Shown: piece by piece, positions 63,775-64,000 of the stretch
Layout: each line of letters starts with the position of its first letter
Numbering within the stretch: the first letter of the stretch is position 1
Assembly (NCBI GenBank): GCA_020052415.1
Contig: JAGVPB010000013.1
Location: 62,001 to 126,000 of the forward strand
DNA: 64,000 nucleotides
DNA from: Bacteroidales bacterium
Lineage (GTDB): Bacteria > Bacteroidota > Bacteroidia > Bacteroidales > JAADJA01
Direction: 5' to 3'
Made by a program: the position numbers and the translations under genes
The notes under the pieces: generated by a model
Database searches by the model: none
Told to the model about the DNA's origin: nothing
Seen by the model: only the letters and a program-made list of their open reading frames with translations

Positions 63775-63782
63775 TATTTTTG
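63775..63782 (+). promoter_or_regulatory. -7 box of ispG
   Basis: TATTTTTG matches TAnnTTTG and ends 8 bp before the ATG at 63791. Transcription would start at or near the ATG, so the mRNA may be almost leaderless. Confidence 0.45.
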
Positions 63783-63790
63783 CAAGGTTA

Positions 63791-64000
63791 ATGAAAAACA
63801 TCGGATTTATATCGCGCATCGTACAGATCGGTGAAGTACCTCTCGGAGGTAAAAACCCGGTTCGCATCCAATCCATGACTTCAACCAATACTCTCGATAC
63901 CGGAGCAACCGTATCTCAGGCAATCAGGATGATTGAAGCCGGCTGTGAATATGTACGGTTGACGGCTCAGGGAATAAAAGAAGCCGGGCACCTTGCCGTG
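63791..64000 (+). CDS. ispG: 4-hydroxy-3-methylbut-2-enyl-diphosphate synthase, N-terminal part
   Basis: This is the first 70 codons of an IspG (GcpE) protein, cut by the window end. The start MKNIGFISRIVQIGEVPLGG is followed by KNPVRIQSMTSTNTLDTGAT, VSQAIRMIEAGCEYVRLTAQ and GIKEAGHLAV, matching the TIM-barrel start of the 4Fe-4S enzyme of the MEP isoprenoid pathway. The Fe-S cysteines lie beyond the window. Confidence 0.94.
   Translation, partial: MKNIGFISRIVQIGEVPLGGKNPVRIQSMTSTNTLDTGATVSQAIRMIEAGCEYVRLTAQGIKEAGHLAV

Overview
The window reads as a chromosomal segment of an uncultured-type Bacteroidota (Bacteroidales/Marinilabiliales-like) bacterium with an AT-leaning genome. Support from the sequence: repeated perfect TAnnTTTG -7 boxes (the Bacteroidota sigma-ABfr promoter), type IX secretion (T9SS) C-terminal sorting tails on a C10 peptidase and a GH31 enzyme, FISUMP-domain surface proteins, an ATP-type PEP carboxykinase, a GGGP-synthase-family prenyltransferase, a fused E1 alpha/beta 2-oxoacid dehydrogenase, and many short-word tandem repeats between genes. 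No rRNA, CRISPR array or complete insertion sequence was seen.

Layout. 1-3.7 kb: RND efflux adaptor and aconitase. 3.8-7.5 kb: accessory block with a FISUMP protein whose last ~60 codons look like the variable region of a diversity-generating retroelement (DGR), a broken Avd-like start, an ORF6N-domain gene and a Panacea-type (XRE + DUF4065) antitoxin with a RelE-like toxin. 7.7-15.8 kb: housekeeping (acyl-CoA synthetase, LpxL-like acyltransferase, propeller-transglutaminase, purine nucleoside phosphorylase, E1 fusion). 16.0-18.4 kb: a small islet at tRNA-Val(UAC), bounded by a 38-bp copy of the tRNA 3' end and carrying a hipBST-type three-gene toxin-antitoxin operon with two palindromic operators. 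18.5-30.8 kb: membrane and surface genes, a GH2 beta-galactosidase with an inserted LamG domain, a T9SS C10 protease, a cupredoxin fusion, a ferredoxin-nitroreductase, and an apparently exported PLP enzyme next to an exported RidA. 30.9-34.6 kb: pckA, then Fic and BRO-N genes between two decayed restriction-methylase tails. 34.6-35.1 kb: GIY-YIG nuclease between an intact tRNA-Pro and a tRNA-Pro relic. 35.3-40.7 kb: thioredoxin reductase, GGGP synthase, DPP-IV-like peptidase, GH105-like hydrolase, tRNA-Ser. 40.8-44.1 kb: YdeI-like gene and an SPFH / membrane protein / ribbon-helix-helix / coiled-coil cluster. 44.5-52.3 kb: GH31 enzyme, lipoprotein, YjjG-type HAD phosphatase, methyltransferase, glycosyltransferase, PabC-like enzyme. 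52.5-57.6 kb: a giant six-module FISUMP protein lying between pabC-like and pabB, followed by a palindromic MITE-like element. 58.1-64 kb: divergent pabB/pabA, small membrane and lipoproteins, cytochrome c, two unknown genes, and the start of ispG.

How it fits together: central metabolism (acnA, pckA, E1, pabABC, ispG) is interrupted by small accessory islets at tRNA genes or in gene-poor repeat stretches. Those islets carry toxin-antitoxin, phage-antirepressor-like, nuclease and FISUMP genes. The most notable signals are the DGR-like variable region with an Avd relic (no reverse transcriptase in the window) and the tRNA-Val islet with hipBST.
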